The translations under genes were made by a program, and so were the position numbers. A stretch of DNA of 64,000 nucleotides from Gigantopelta aegis. Lineage: Eukaryota > Mollusca > Gastropoda > Neomphalida > Peltospiridae. Location of the stretch: the NCBI RefSeq assembly GCF_016097555.1, contig NC_054708.1:3111750-3175749 (forward strand), in the 5' to 3' direction. The notes beneath the pieces were generated by a model. It had not been told where the DNA came from and ran no database searches. It saw nothing but the letters and a program-made list of their open reading frames with translations. Positions 1-12,831 of the stretch are shown here, piece after piece; positions within the stretch are counted from its first letter, which is position 1; each line of letters begins with the position of its first letter.

Positions 1-206
1 GTATCCATTTGACGGTGAGTTCGTTGTTACAGTCCAGTATCTTAGTGATTACTATTATAATCAAGCTTTGTATCCATTTGACGGTGAGTTTGTTGTTACT
101 TTCCAGTATCTTAGAGATTACTATTACAATCGAGCTTTGTATCCATTTGACGGTTAGTTCGTTGTTACTTTCCAGTATCTTAGAGATTACTATAATCAAG
201 CTTTAT
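1..206. repeat. 69-bp intronic tandem repeat, about 3 copies
   Basis: Copies begin near positions 1, 70 and 139, each starting gtatccatttgacggt, so the period is 69 bp. The array runs off the left window edge. Because 69 is a multiple of three, the array reads as a spurious open frame. It lies in the intron just upstream of the SH3 exon. Confidence 0.9.
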
Positions 207-358
207 ATGGATTGGTGTTTGGTTAAACATCCCACATTTTCTTTTACCTAAATAATGCACTCACATGCACCTATTTAAAAAGGATATATTTTTGTTGCAC
301 TTATGAATAATCTGTGTTGCTGCTAATCAGTTTGGAGTTGTTTCGCGTTTTGTTGCAG

Positions 359-522
359 GGAGCAGCGAGGGTTCGATCCTGATGAATGAGAACGAGGAGA
401 TGTACGTGTTGGAGCAGGACCAGGGGGACGGGTGGACTCGCGTGCGGCGGGACGACGGCTCCGAGGGATTTGTTCCCACCTCATACGTTTCCGTGCACCT
501 GTACGAGTCGGACCAGGTGTGA
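359..522 (+). CDS. FNBP1L: Terminal exon of F-BAR/SH3 protein (TOCA/CIP4/FBP17 family), partial
   Basis: This exon encodes the last part of an SH3 domain and the C-terminus. The acceptor is tttgttgcag ending at 358. The exon starts with two bases completing a split codon (probably Gly) and stops at TGA 520-522. The readable peptide contains [14 protein letters not shown], then EGFVPTSYV, which are the RT-loop acidic stretch, the binding-site Trp and the Pro/Tyr of the ligand groove. It ends in SDQV. The pattern resembles the C-terminal SH3 of FNBP1, FNBP1L and TRIP10. Those proteins bend membrane with an F-BAR domain and recruit N-WASP and dynamin at endocytic sites. The ALYxY part of the SH3 and everything upstream lie outside the window. 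Family assignment is good; the exact paralogue is inferred, and invertebrates often have a single gene of this type. Confidence 0.82.
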
Positions 523-3087
523 TCGGGAGGACGACTCTGCCCGACGCTCAGCTCGACACTCACCGCTTCATGGCCAGCTCCCGCTAACACAGGCAACAAA
601 CAGCTGCGGTGCTTGTCACGGCAAACAGTTAGTCAAAACTTTGATGTCTTTGCAAGAAAAAACAACATAGATCCAAGACAACCCAGGACCAGTTCTGGGG
701 TTTTTTTTGTTTTTTTTGTTTACAATTGTTTTTACAGTTGTGTTTTTTAAGTTTTTGGGGGGGTTTTTGCTCATAGCAAAATATTTTGTTGTCGGACACA
801 AGTTCTGTTGAGGAGTAGACTTGCTTCCAGTAGGGACTTTGCGGTATTGCAATGTAAATAATCATGCCTTTTCGTGTTTGCTTCCCGTGTCGTCGAATGT
901 GGGAAGTAAATGGAGTGATTAATGACTAACTGTGTGTGGTGGTTACAATTAATGGAAACAATCAGGTGGCTTTTTACCAGAACTGGGGAAAAGGAAATTC
1001 TCTTTCGATTATTGCGTGTCTGGCAAAGCAGTTCCCGCAGTTACGGGGCCAACGTGTGCTTATATTCTCCATAACACTGCAGTGGACTGGAGCTGGAATT
1101 GTGCTGCCACTGGACAGTAGATGAGAGGTTGGAGCTTACGGAACTGGTGTTTGACGTGCTGCTGTGTTTGCGGAACCAGGTTCATGGTGGCATTAACATA
1201 GCATAAATCATAATTACTGCAATTTTAACTTGAATATCAACAACACACGATGAGCTGATTTATGGAAATTGAACCCCCACAATGGTCAAATGTATAATAG
1301 TTTTTAATGAGCAAAATTTGTATAGATGCAGTTTGCCCCTGAATTGTGCAAGATGATTGAAATACACACAGGTGTGTCGGTGATTCGTTTGTGGAACTTG
1401 TACTCTCATTTAATCCTTCAGTAAAATCTACTTAAGCACGATTAAGAGGAAAACCGAACCAACCGCAGAGGTTGTTGGCTGTGTGAGAGAGTGTGTATTC
1501 AGAATGATCTTCGTGCAGATGTTTTAATGTATTCATTTTAATTTCACACGTTTTAAGGCATAAACTGCAAATGTTGCTGATGAAGAAATTTTAATGTGGT
1601 ATCTCTGCATCACATTTAAGCATGTAAAAAAAAAATGTTTTTATACCTGCTTTTACTCCTCACAATGTGCTGTTTACTGCAGGTGAATTTGTCTTTGTGA
1701 CGCTATTAGATGGTACGTTTTTAGCAAATCGATGCTTTGGCTTTTTAAATGTTCGTCGTTTGAAATATTTGAATATTAGTCATCTCCAAGAGACTTTGTG
1801 TTGAGCATGTGCACAGCCTTCTTGCCTACAGCTTTGTGTGTCAGGTCACCTGACTGATACTCTTGCATTACTGGATCACTGCAACCAGCCCCAAACACCG
1901 GTCTACGCAATACATGTATAAATTCATTCATTCATTATAAAATTGTTAAACATCATTGTAGGATGTAAGTTTGTTTACTTTTAGATCTATGAGTATTTAA
2001 AATTTGGGTAAACTGTTTGTGGGTTTTACAGAAAACAAATTACAGGTAACACCGGTTCATCTTGCTAACCGGTTTCTGCCAGAGGATACGAAGGGTAAAA
2101 TTATATATCCTAGAGTCTTGGAAAATAAATGTATATTGGGGTTTTTTTAGGTTTAGAAATATTATAGTAAGAGAACTTCTGTTTAAAATCTGTCAAAGTA
2201 CATGAAACACGGTGTCCAATTAAAAAACAAAACCCAGAACCATCTAGTAGGGCTGCTATAGACCAGTTTGGTTTTTATTACGTACCCTCAAATTATTTAT
2301 ATATAAAAACTAACTCTTTGACAAATAATCCCATTTCATCTTGCTAACATGTTAAAACCATGTACCGGTATATGATGTGTGAATATTTTTGTGCAAATAA
2401 AACATGAGTTCCACAAAACTCAATTGTATGAGAGCCAAGCATCTGAAACTCATTCTCGTCATTGTCAGAGGAGTAGCTTTGAGTTCCATTGGTGTAAAGA
2501 AGGGAAAATTGAGAAACGATTTTGATAATGAAAATGATTAATCACTTGTACGTATGAGAAGAATGTAGAGCATGGACCGAGATAAACGTGTTGAAATGAG
2601 AGTAAACAAACAGCAGTGTATTGCATTCATTATGCCGGGTGTTGGGGGAACACGTTTTCACGGAGGTAGGGCTCATCCTGAGTTCACATGTAATCAAAGA
2701 TCAAGGTACTCGCTGCATGGCCAAGTTTGTAACCAGTTTTAATATCTATTCATTAATCTAACATGTAAAATATCTATGGTATAGGAAAGTCATACAACCA
2801 GTTATTTTATATAAAAAAAAAAAAAATTAAATTCTAAATACGGGTAGTATTATGAATTTTATTTTTTTAATTTTCAAAACAGTATTTAGTAGCAACTAGA
2901 TGGAATTTTTAAAATGTATTTTCAGTGCCAAGAATAAAGATAATTAAGGGCCAGTAAACTTTGTGGTAATTCTGTTATTGTATCATATTGATTTAGCAAA
3001 TTTTTATCACAGGTTACTTATAAGCATTGTTTCAGTAAAATTTGACTGGTTTATTTATGAAAATTATGCATGGTGTCTGTGGGATGG

Positions 3088-3235
3088 TGCATATAAAAGT
3101 TCCCTTGCTGCTAATGGAAAATGTAGGGGGTTTCCTCTCTAAGACTATGTCACAATGACCAAATGTTTGACACCCAATAGCTGATAATTAATAAATTAAC
3201 GTGCTCTAGTGGTGGCGTTAAACAAAACAGACTAA
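3088..3235 (+). mobile_element. SINE 3' fragment
   Basis: It shares the internal and 3' words of the SINE copies elsewhere in the window: gggatggtgcatataaaag, cccttgctgctaat, tttgacacccaatagc and gtggcgttaaac. The tRNA-like head is absent, so this is a 5'-truncated copy. Confidence 0.7.
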
Positions 3236-6200
3236 CATTTATGAAAATTACCAAACCACATTCAGCCAGTAATAAAATTGTCATTTGTTCATTCTTACAT
3301 TGCCGTGTTCTGATGTAATTTTAAAAACATTGACACCTTGAATTAATATGTTCGTTTACCGTAGTTACAAGACAACAACCTGAAAACCATTACTGGCCCT
3401 TAATTACTTTTGTTGAGTATAAAATCCTAAATAGCACTTTATAGTTTTATCCTCCCACTCCCTTCCCCAGTCCTAACGAAGAAATTCTGTCTGTACTAAT
3501 ACCAACATTCATAGGAACTCAAATATACCACATATAGTTTTTATCTTGTGTGCATAGTTGTTGCCCTTTGTGTAATTCCTTTGTAAATTTGTACATGATT
3601 GATTTTTACGAGCCGTGATCATTCCCTGTTTTATGTTTCGTTGCTATTTAAGGTGTTACCCGTTTTAGTGTTACCATAGAGAGTGTTACTTTACGTTGAC
3701 ACAGCTGTACAACCAGTTGAAAATTATTTAAATTTATCCATACTTTTTGATGATTGGTTATCCATTTTGATTGACATCTTGCCGATGACGTGATTATGCC
3801 TGTTTTGTTAAACGTTCTCATCCTGTGTTCCCATACGTATGCAATTTATGTTTGGAGTGTCAGCTCACCAGATGATATTTTTGAGTTTATTCATATTTTA
3901 AAATTACAGACCAACCTATTTTATTGTTGTTGTTACTATGTTAAGAACTAATTATTAAAATGAAATATTTAATTGCTCTCAGAATATTGGGGAAATACTG
4001 CCCAACTTTATAGTGTAAATTTGCATTTCCTATGACGGTTGTATTCTCTCTATTCAATGATGTTACTGCTGTCCAGTTGTTGGTGAAGATTACCGGGGTA
4101 CATTCTGTATAGGATCTTCATCAACTGACGCTGTTTTATTGGTGACCAACAACCCTTTTATCATTCAGTTCAAAATCACTAATGTCAAGAGAGAAAAGAA
4201 CAGCTGTTGTATAACACTATTGATTCATGATTATCATGTTTGATATTTTACTTTATTATATACATAGGCATGAAATATATACCAGTATTCAATTATCTGC
4301 AGAACTAGTGAAAATCATATCCAAAATAACAATTAAAAATCATATGTTCTTTGTCCTGATCTAAAATAGTTTTGTTAGTTTAGTCTGATCATGAAGATCC
4401 AATTATATATACGAGACACAAACTGTTAAGTGTTAAAAGTTTAGTATGCAGTAGGACATGGCCAGTCATTTAATGTTTTATTTCATATATATAAAAAAGA
4501 CTTTACAAAGAGTGCAATGTACATTTTCTGCACTTAATCTTGTGAAGGTTGGCAGAGAGGTAGGAGTAACATATCACAAACGGCCTCGGTTAGTCGCTTG
4601 TCAGGAGCTTGTATGTCTGTCCATCATTTACCATGTGTGTGCAAGGCTGATCTAGTTGTGTATCATTTTTGTTACTTGTTATATTTTACTTTGTGACAAA
4701 AAGTTTGTCGAATGAACCAGAGATATACATAGTTTGATTATTTTCAACTTTTAATGATATTAACCATAGAGGAACAGTCCTATTGGGACTGTGGTAGTTC
4801 GGTTTGGTTTATTTTCTTTAATTCTCAAACGTCACAAAGTATATTACTGATCAGTATGTATGTACCGGTATATGACACAAATTGCAGTTACGCTGATAGT
4901 GTATAAAGTTTGATGATCTTACCCACCTGGCAAGACAAAATCTGTTTAACTGATAAACAAATATATCGGTAGATACGGCAGCGTAAAGGATGAATCAAAA
5001 TGACTGTGTATATTTTGAACCTAATTTATTTACTAACCATTGTGATTACATGTTTGTTTGATCATTTTGTTAAAGTGCACATGCCTGTGCTTAAAATTGC
5101 ATGGTTGTAAAACGTAACATGTCAACTGTTGTAAAGTCATAAAATCAGGAATTAATCAAAACTGCTTCATTTTTAATTGTACCTTCCATACAACATATCC
5201 TACCTAAAGGATTTTTGAACATAGTTTTGAAGAATTTATTTTTATTTTGTATTTACTCTTAAATATTCTCCACATTTTGGCAGTCAGAAAATCATTTCTT
5301 ATGTATAGACAACACTCAATGTTATAGATCTCTTTAAAGAAGAAAAGGATAAATATGTCTTTGAAATGGTTTGAAAACCGTAGCATGGTAGAGCATTATT
5401 ATCATGTCAGAATGCAATTCACTGAAAGTTGGATCTGTAGTCAAACAAACATTTAACATAAATTTAATATTTAGCTGCAGTTGTTTGATTAAGGTTAGAT
5501 CAAGCATATGTTTGGGGTTTTAAAAATCTTTTTGAATAACTATAAATATAGCTGATTTTTATAGATATGTAAAATAGTGTTACCCTGATAGATGATGTAT
5601 TTTGGTGTCTCTGAACCATGTAGTTGAAGATGATATGTTTCAATATTTCTGGTCATAGTAACCAGGGTTTAAGGCATCCGTCACCAAAACAGACCTGTCG
5701 TCATTTAAGCTAGCCTGCTGCTTATTTTATCTTAAGCATTTGCTTGCATACATTCACATTTCACCCGGATCACCTCGGAAGATTTTCATAACTAATGTCA
5801 CTTTTAACATGTAAAACACATCTCCCTTTTTCATCAGTAGAATAAATACATCGGTCAGGTGAAATATACCAATTACAATTTTCTAAGGAATTTTAACTTG
5901 TTTTATAATTTGTTTAACTAGCTCATAAACACTAAAATTTGACAAAAGATTTCGTGACCAAAATCACCAACTAGATTTTGTTGTGTAGTTTAAATCATGA
6001 GTAAGATAGATTTTATCATTAGCAACAGTTAGAGAAACTTCACTCTAGCTGTGATTGTAAACAAAAATGTGTTCCCTGTAAATGTAGATGAAATTTGAGA
6101 AATCACTGAGTGTTACCCACTTGCTAAGTGTTTTTCTTTATTCCCAGTCAAGAAGTGCATAGAGCATGTAATAATTGCTTGTAGTCAGCACAAGTCTTCC

Positions 6201-6403
6201 TTGGACATGTACTTTTAAAAACTGATGTGCTAGTCTTACTGTGTATCATTTCAGTGTGTTATCTCCATATATCGTGTACTTAGTTTTAACTCATTGTTTG
6301 TTGACCTCAACGTCAGTCATCGTTTACTGGACATTGATGCTGTTACTGGTGCAGTCACACTGTTATGTGATAAACGTGGCAATAATAGACGTATTACATA
6401 GGT

Positions 6404-7042
6404 ATACCCATATTCACAAAACATCGTAAGTCTAGTTTTACACGTAAACATAAATCTACGACTGAAGAGCTATTCATGAAACAATGTAAATGTAAGTTAC
6501 GTGTAAAGTTGGGCGTAAATATAAGAGTGCCTCCGGTTACAACTAACGCTGCACGTAAGTCATATACATACAATAAATCAAGCACGATCGCCGTTATTTA
6601 CTATTATTTGCAGAAAATGGCAGCATTTCCAATAATTGAAGTAGTTTGCCATCGCAAACGCCCATGGATTAACACATTTTTGGGGTGATTGAATGGATGT
6701 TAATTATTTTTTTTTAAGAATGTCCTAAAGTTCATACCAAAACGCAGATCCTCACCAATATCAAAATGCCATGGTTCACCGTCCGCGATGTTATTGTCAG
6801 CAGACAACAAACGAAATTTAGTTTGTACATTTGTTAGTTACCCGGTAGCCATCATTTCTAACGTTTTTCTTTTAATCTCTCCGGTGAGAGTTACAATCGT
6901 AGATTTACGTCCAACTAAGTTACATTTACGTTTTACAACCGTCTTTGAGAATAAGGTACTTCTTGCATATAAACGTAAATCTACGGTAGATGCAAGTGGT
7001 AGTTGTAGATGTAACTTTACACCTTTTTGTGAATATGGGTCC
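6404..7042. mobile_element. Non-autonomous inverted-repeat element, about 640 bp
   Basis: The left end contains acccatattcacaaaa and the right end ttttgtgaatatgggt, an exact 16-bp inverted pair. Inside the ends the motif taaatctacg and its complement cgtagattta recur in opposite orientations. There is no transposase frame. I could not identify a clear target-site duplication, so the outer boundaries are good to a few bases and the superfamily is open. Confidence 0.65.
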
Positions 7043-7252
7043 AGGTTTACGCACTTCCGCAGTCTTTAACCCTTTCTTTTATTGCTAACGCAGACATTCA
7101 TTTTGTCTTGATGCATGATAGTATTAATGATTTCAAAATGCTAATTTAATCTAACGTAATGTACTATAATATAATGACATTTGTACCAGTTGAATATAAA
7201 CATAAAATTACTTGTTCTTGACTTAATTTGACTTAAATGTACAATTACACTC

Positions 7253-7258
7253 AATAAA
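7253..7258 (+). promoter_or_regulatory. Candidate poly(A) signal
   Basis: AATAAA is followed within a few bases by a long T/GT-rich stretch (7261-7292), the usual arrangement of a cleavage signal with a downstream element. If used by the F-BAR/SH3 gene, its 3' UTR would be about 6.7 kb. Earlier AATAAA hexamers are equally possible. Confidence 0.3.
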
Positions 7259-7292
7259 GTGAGTTTTTTTTGTTTTTTAATGTGTTTTTTCA

Positions 7293-8196
7293 TCCTAGGT
7301 AAAACCTGTAGTAAACATACAAGATATAATAAATAACATCTTCATTAGAAAGTGAACTATAGAAATGTCCATGTTAAACTTTAAAAAAAGTTAAATTGAG
7401 AGTGAGGCTTGTTTGAATTTATTGTTTTTATGCAAGGTTTATAGTAGTTACAAACCATGAATTTAAAATGCGAGGTACATTTTTTACAGGTTTTATTTTA
7501 AACATACCGGTCGTACTGTTGTAAAGAAGTTTGCAATGGGATGAGCTTTATTGGTCCGGCCCTTTTACTGCTTATATCTTTTAACTCACATTTTTAGAAC
7601 GGTTGTTTACCTTTTATATCAAACTTCAAACTGCCGGGTATGTTGTTATTGACAACGTTCAGATTATTATTCAAATTTTACTATTTATTATGTATTAAAC
7701 ATTAACTTACTAACTTGGACACTGTAATGTAAAGTTTTGTTAATTTAAAAAAGAAAGAGGAAGAACAAAACGTTTATATGTAAATATTGCAGGTTTTGTA
7801 TCGTGTTTTTAGATAAACTTGTCAGCTATATATATGTGGTAAGACGTTTTATTTATGACAAAATGCCTCCCAACGGGTAGGGTCGATGTTACGTGTTTAC
7901 TATGTGCTGCTAGTTACTGTCTGTATGTTAATGTAACTACTACTGTCCGTGTGTTATATAACTACCACATTGTACAACTCTACGGCAGTCGATGGAATGA
8001 GTCGGCCAATGTTTTAAACAGTATTTCATGTGGAATGAGTGGATTTGAGGTGACCGTTCATCAAATGATCATGTACAAAGCTAATGTAATTAAAGCTTGT
8101 ATGTATACAGTATCATCTTACACATGTATTATTAAAAGTTTTTTTTTAAATCATTATGTGTGGGTTTTTCCTTATTGATGACCAACATTGTAAGAA
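7293..8196. other. Intergenic, nothing recognised
   Basis: AT-rich DNA with a few short chance open frames. I see no conserved domain, splice pattern or repeat in it. Confidence 0.5.
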
Positions 8197-8680
8197 AGAA
8201 ATGAATGAATGTTTAACGACACCACAGCACAAAAATATACATCGGCTATTCACCCCAGCAAAACAATACACATCGGCTGTTCACCCCAGCACAAAAATAC
8301 ACATCGGCTGTTCACCCCAGCATAAAAATACACATTGGCTGTTCACCCAGCAAAACGATACACATCGGCTATTTACCCCAGCCAGCACAAAAATACACCG
8401 GCTATTCACCCCAGCCAGCACAAAAATACACCGGCTATTCACCCCAGCCAGCATAAAAATAAACGTCGGCTATTTACCCCAGCCAGCACAAAAATACACG
8501 TCGGTTATTCACCACAGCATAAAATATACATCGGCTATTCACCCTAGCACAAAAATACACATCAGCTATTCCCCTAGCAAAACGATACACATCGGCTATT
8601 CACACCAGCACAAAAATGCACATCGGCTATTCATACCAGCACAAAATACACATTGGCTATTGGGCGTCAGAAAAGGTAGG
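8197..8680 (-). repeat. 31-bp minisatellite amplified inside a SINE tail, about 14 copies
   Basis: The array unit is agcacaaaaatacacatcgg followed by ctattcacccc. The left flank (gaatgaatgtttaacgacac) and the right flank (ggctattgggcgtc) are the two halves of a SINE 3' tail in minus orientation, as seen intact on the plus strand near 23325-23385. The repeated unit is the middle of that tail. The open frames crossing it are artefacts of the repeat. Confidence 0.85.
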
Positions 8681-11269
8681 TAAGAATGGCAGGGTTTTAA
8701 TTGGTTATTTGGCACAACTTAAGAAATATATATGCTCTTGCTGTATTCCAATTGACTGTCAACATGTACACACCACCACCTATAATTGGTTATGGTTTTT
8801 GTTTTGCACATTAAAGATCCTTGTTCAGGCCACATCGTTCATATACAGACTCATCAAACGTTGCACAGAAGTAAGAGTTGGGAGGACCATGTTGTGTATC
8901 ACAACTAGCTTATTACAAACTACTTTTTATGGGTTACAGCACATTGAAGGAAATCCTTGTCCGAATTGTATCATCCTTATCAATTCATATATGATCATGA
9001 AACCTTGCATGCAAGGAAACTTGGATTAGTTGTGGATTAGTTGTGGCACCTCGGAGAGCACTCGACTGAGCTAGACCCCCCCTCCCTTTCTGATCAAAGC
9101 ACCTCAGACGAGCACTCTACTAACCGACCTAGATCCTGCCCCTTTCTGTTCTTGCAATGCACAAGACTAACAAATGAATGGTGAAGGAGTGAGAGTCGAC
9201 ACCTACTCCTCTCCACCCAAACAGTAGTGCAGAACAAACATTCACATCTCCCCAGGTAACCACAGTATTGTTCAACTTGGTAATTGGCAAAGTTTGATCA
9301 ATAAAAATTGACACAGGTGCCTCTGAAAGTTCACAACCAATTGCAATTTTAAAAATATGAATACATGGCTCTTAAAAAAAAAAGGAAAAGAGATATGGTT
9401 CCAAATTATGCCTCATAAAATCTTTTTTCAGATCACCTCACAACTTTAGACATAATTTGTAAAAATGTGCAAGTTTTTCATTGTAAAGAAAACCAGGAGA
9501 CAACAATAGTAGTAAGTTTATTATTGGGAATGGAATAGAAATATACCAATATGCTTATATGAACAATACACATATGTATATGATGTACAGGGCTGACAGT
9601 GAAGATACTAGGACCGAGTACATTGAGCAAAATGACAAAACATAAGCTGGCTGTGAACAAATTGTACATACATCTGTGCGTCTGGGACTTAACCCTTTCT
9701 CCCCTTTCTCTCCAACAAACAATCCAAGTGGGATAATACAGTTCAGTGTTGAAATATGTGAGGCAAACTGGAAAATACTCTGGGTAAATGAAGGAGGGAC
9801 GATGTCTGGTTTAATACCATTGCATCATGATCAATATCCTGAGACCCCAAGGTTTTCTAAATTTGTTTTTTGCTGGAGTTTTTTTTCTCTCAATGGTAAA
9901 TTAAACACTACAGTACAATTTCTAATTGATGGTTAAACTGCAATTCTAGGTTCAATTTTGGTTTGTGAGACCATCAACTTAACTCTTGAATAGCTTGTTA
10001 ATGATTCAGTTTTGATCTCCTACTGAAAATCTGTTTTGAAGTGAATCATTGTGCACATGAAATGGTTTCTCGAGTTATCAACAGTGCATTGTAAAGCAAG
10101 TTTATTGGAGCATACTTCAAAGTGTAAGCTGCTTTTAAGCTAAGTACTAAGGAGAAAGTGAAGCTAAATGTACATCGTGTCCAAGCTTCCAGTTCGTTGG
10201 TACATATGCAAGTAAAACATCTGCTAGTAAACGTGAATAGGTTTCCTATTCAATAACATTTGTAATATCACAAGAACTTACAATATAATGTGTCAAAAAC
10301 ACAAGAATCTCTTTCCCTCATGTTTTGGGGTTTTCATTTCAACTTTTTTATTATGAAAAAGACAAAAAAGGCAAAGTCATGATATTTGGTAACGATAGCA
10401 CATGGATTCAAATTGAATAATTATGTAATAGTATTATTATACAGTGGACCACCGGCCTGTTTTGTTTGATGGACATGCTGCATTTGGGTCTTTACGTTTC
10501 CATATAATTGCTAAATAATTATGACCAACAAATTCAAATACAATAACATTAAAATAATAATAATAATAATTACAAAATGCATAAACAGGCAAAGGTTTCT
10601 AATAAGGTGAGTACAATGAATTAAAAGAAGAAGTTTTTATAATAATAAAAAGCAAATTGATATAGCAAAACAAGTCGTCTAGTTTCAAATATATACATAC
10701 AAGAGAATTAGGCCATTACTAGACCTCACTTGGTCAACACAACCAATGGAAGGAATATCAGAAACAAGAAATTAATTTATGAACATAATCATAAAAGTAT
10801 TTGATGACAATTTGCGTAATGTTGTTAGTAAGGGAAATACAAAGAACTTTTGTAAATTATGTTCCAAAGACATGCAATTAATAGAGTAACAATTTGTGAA
10901 TATTCAAAAGAAGTTAAATTTCCCTTTAGAAAAACAAAAATCAGGGATAGAAGAAAAAAATATTATGCTAGTGTATACAGTTGCTAGTTTGCCTAACATT
11001 TAACAACTGATGTGCATAAAATTTAATATTTAACAATTTCAAAGTACATGAATTCAACAAAGACAGATCAAGAAATTTTGTTCCCCATGAAACTGAGAGC
11101 AAAAACAAAAATTGAAATTAAATTTAAAAAACAAGCATAAAGAAAAAAAAAAAATTAATATGAAACCAGCATGAAAAAACAAAAGGTACGGAATTAAAAA
11201 AGTAAACATTTAAAGCACTAATTGGTAACTAATGACAAAAAACATGTCCATACAGACTTCATGTGTTGA
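8681..11269. other. Intergenic DNA with degraded SINE pieces
   Basis: Positions 9045-9130 hold scrambled tRNA-like words (gcactcgactgagcta and similar) of a decayed SINE head. The rest is AT-rich with no supported gene. It may include the far 3' UTR of the minus-strand carrier gene, but nothing in the sequence proves it. Confidence 0.45.
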
Positions 11270-11495
11270 TGAACTCTGGCATCATGTGTTAATACAAACA
11301 TATGTTGATTAACTTAAACATCTTGTGTCGATACAGACATCATGTGCTGATACATCATGTGCCAATACAGACATCATGTGTCGGTGAACTTAAACATCTT
11401 GTGCTGATACAGACATCATGTGTCTGTGTACGTAAATAGTACTTAAACATCTTGTGCTGATACAGACATCATGTCTCTGTGTACGTAAACATCTT
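11270..11495. repeat. Degenerate tandem repeat (acagacatcatgtg words)
   Basis: Irregular repeats of tacagacatcatgtg and aacatcttgtg alternate across about 225 bp with variable spacing. No exact unit length can be given. Confidence 0.65.
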
Positions 11496-11908
11496 GATGG
11501 TCATCTAAGGCCATTCATTAGCTCCTAATCACGCAACTAAAATAAAATGCTGATCACTTCTTGTTATAAAAAAAAGTCCTTACTGCCAATCAGTGGGAGT
11601 AACCCATGTGCAGCTGTAGGTTTCTTTTCTAACATGTATTAACTATGATTGTACAGACTAGAAATATCGCTAACTAATATGGTATCGTATTAATAGACAT
11701 GATAGTTAATAAACAACACTATCCAATATATACACTGAGTGTGCGTGGAGGTCCCAGCAAGATTGCTGCTTGACTGGCGTGCGACTTATGTATAATAAGC
11801 CTCATTCTCAAGTCACCGACTGTTCCCTGTATGAACAGCATATTATTACTGAAACTGCCTGAAAGCTGAACTGCATGTCTAGAACAGTGTTAGAACTGTA
11901 AGTGGATA

Positions 11909-12831
11909 CCGTATATCTTCGCCTGCAAGTCGATCTCGGCTATAAGTCGAGTCCCTAATTTCAAGCCCTGAAAACGTATTTTTTTATTGACCCGTTTATA
12001 AGTCGACCCATGAAAAACTACTTATAAATATTGAAATATTTCTTATTTTCAGCACATGAGAACAATAATATTTGAACAAAAGAAAATTATTTTACAAACT
12101 TCGGTTTTCACGTTTTGTACATCGCAATATGATCAGACTATTCCAATCAAACTATCATTATTACATAGCATCAAAACGAAATATTCCCTTAGTAGAGAGT
12201 GAAAGCTGTTTGACTGTTACTGTATAGTACTGTACAGATGGTTTTGTGCACAGACAACAACTTTATTTATAAACACTGACAACAGATCACTACGATAAAA
12301 CTGAAAGTATCACGTTTTGCCGCCATATTAATTACATGTAAGGAGGATAACTCTGGAAAGTACACTGGTTTTTGTACCAAATGATGTGTGTCCCTATTGC
12401 TCTAGATAAGTGAACTGCAGAGATCAGTCTATTTTAAGGGAAAGCTCAGTAATATTCATGAAGTTAATCACCGCCAAAACATTGTTTGAACAACCATTAA
12501 TGCCAGTGACCAGATTTCAAAATAAACTCAGGCAACAGGTAGTTTTTAACTAAGTGGACTGTTATCTTGGCATGTGAGTGAGATCGTACGCCTTTTCGCA
12601 TAACCAAAACCGTTCTAATGCCAAAAAAAATAGGTTATAAAAAATAAATGTGTCAAATTAACATATTTGAGTATAAATACATGGCATACTTCAACAATAA
12701 AACTTGTAAAATAATCCCCAAAACAGTAATATTTTTTGGTGAATTTTTTTTACCCTCTTATAAGTCGACCCCCCAAGTTATAAAATAATTTTTGGGTGAA
12801 CAAAATTCGACTTATAGGCGAAGATATACGG
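11909..12831. mobile_element. TA-flanked inverted-repeat transposon, copy 1 (923 bp)
   Basis: The element starts ccgtatatcttcgcctgcaa and ends with the near-complement ggcgaagatatacgg. It is flanked by TA on both sides. Sub-terminal words ataagtcga are repeated near both ends. It is nearly identical over its full length to the copy at 26239-27160 (about ten differences by eye). There is no transposase frame. TA duplication and terminal repeats fit the Tc1/mariner-pogo group, but the superfamily is inferred from the target site only. Confidence 0.9.

Larger units (their letters stand above)
523..7252 (+). other. Probable long 3' UTR and downstream DNA of the F-BAR/SH3 gene
   Basis: There is no coding signal. 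The sequence is AT-rich and stop-dense on both strands. AATAAA hexamers occur near 2396 and 2934 and again at 7253, so the transcript may end at any of these. Embedded repeats (3088-3235, 6404-7042) are listed separately. The extent of the UTR is inference. Confidence 0.35.

Noticed and set aside
8156..8683. A 175-codon open frame rich in HRLFTPA repeats
   Set aside because: It is a translation of the 31-bp SINE-tail minisatellite, with no start context or domain.
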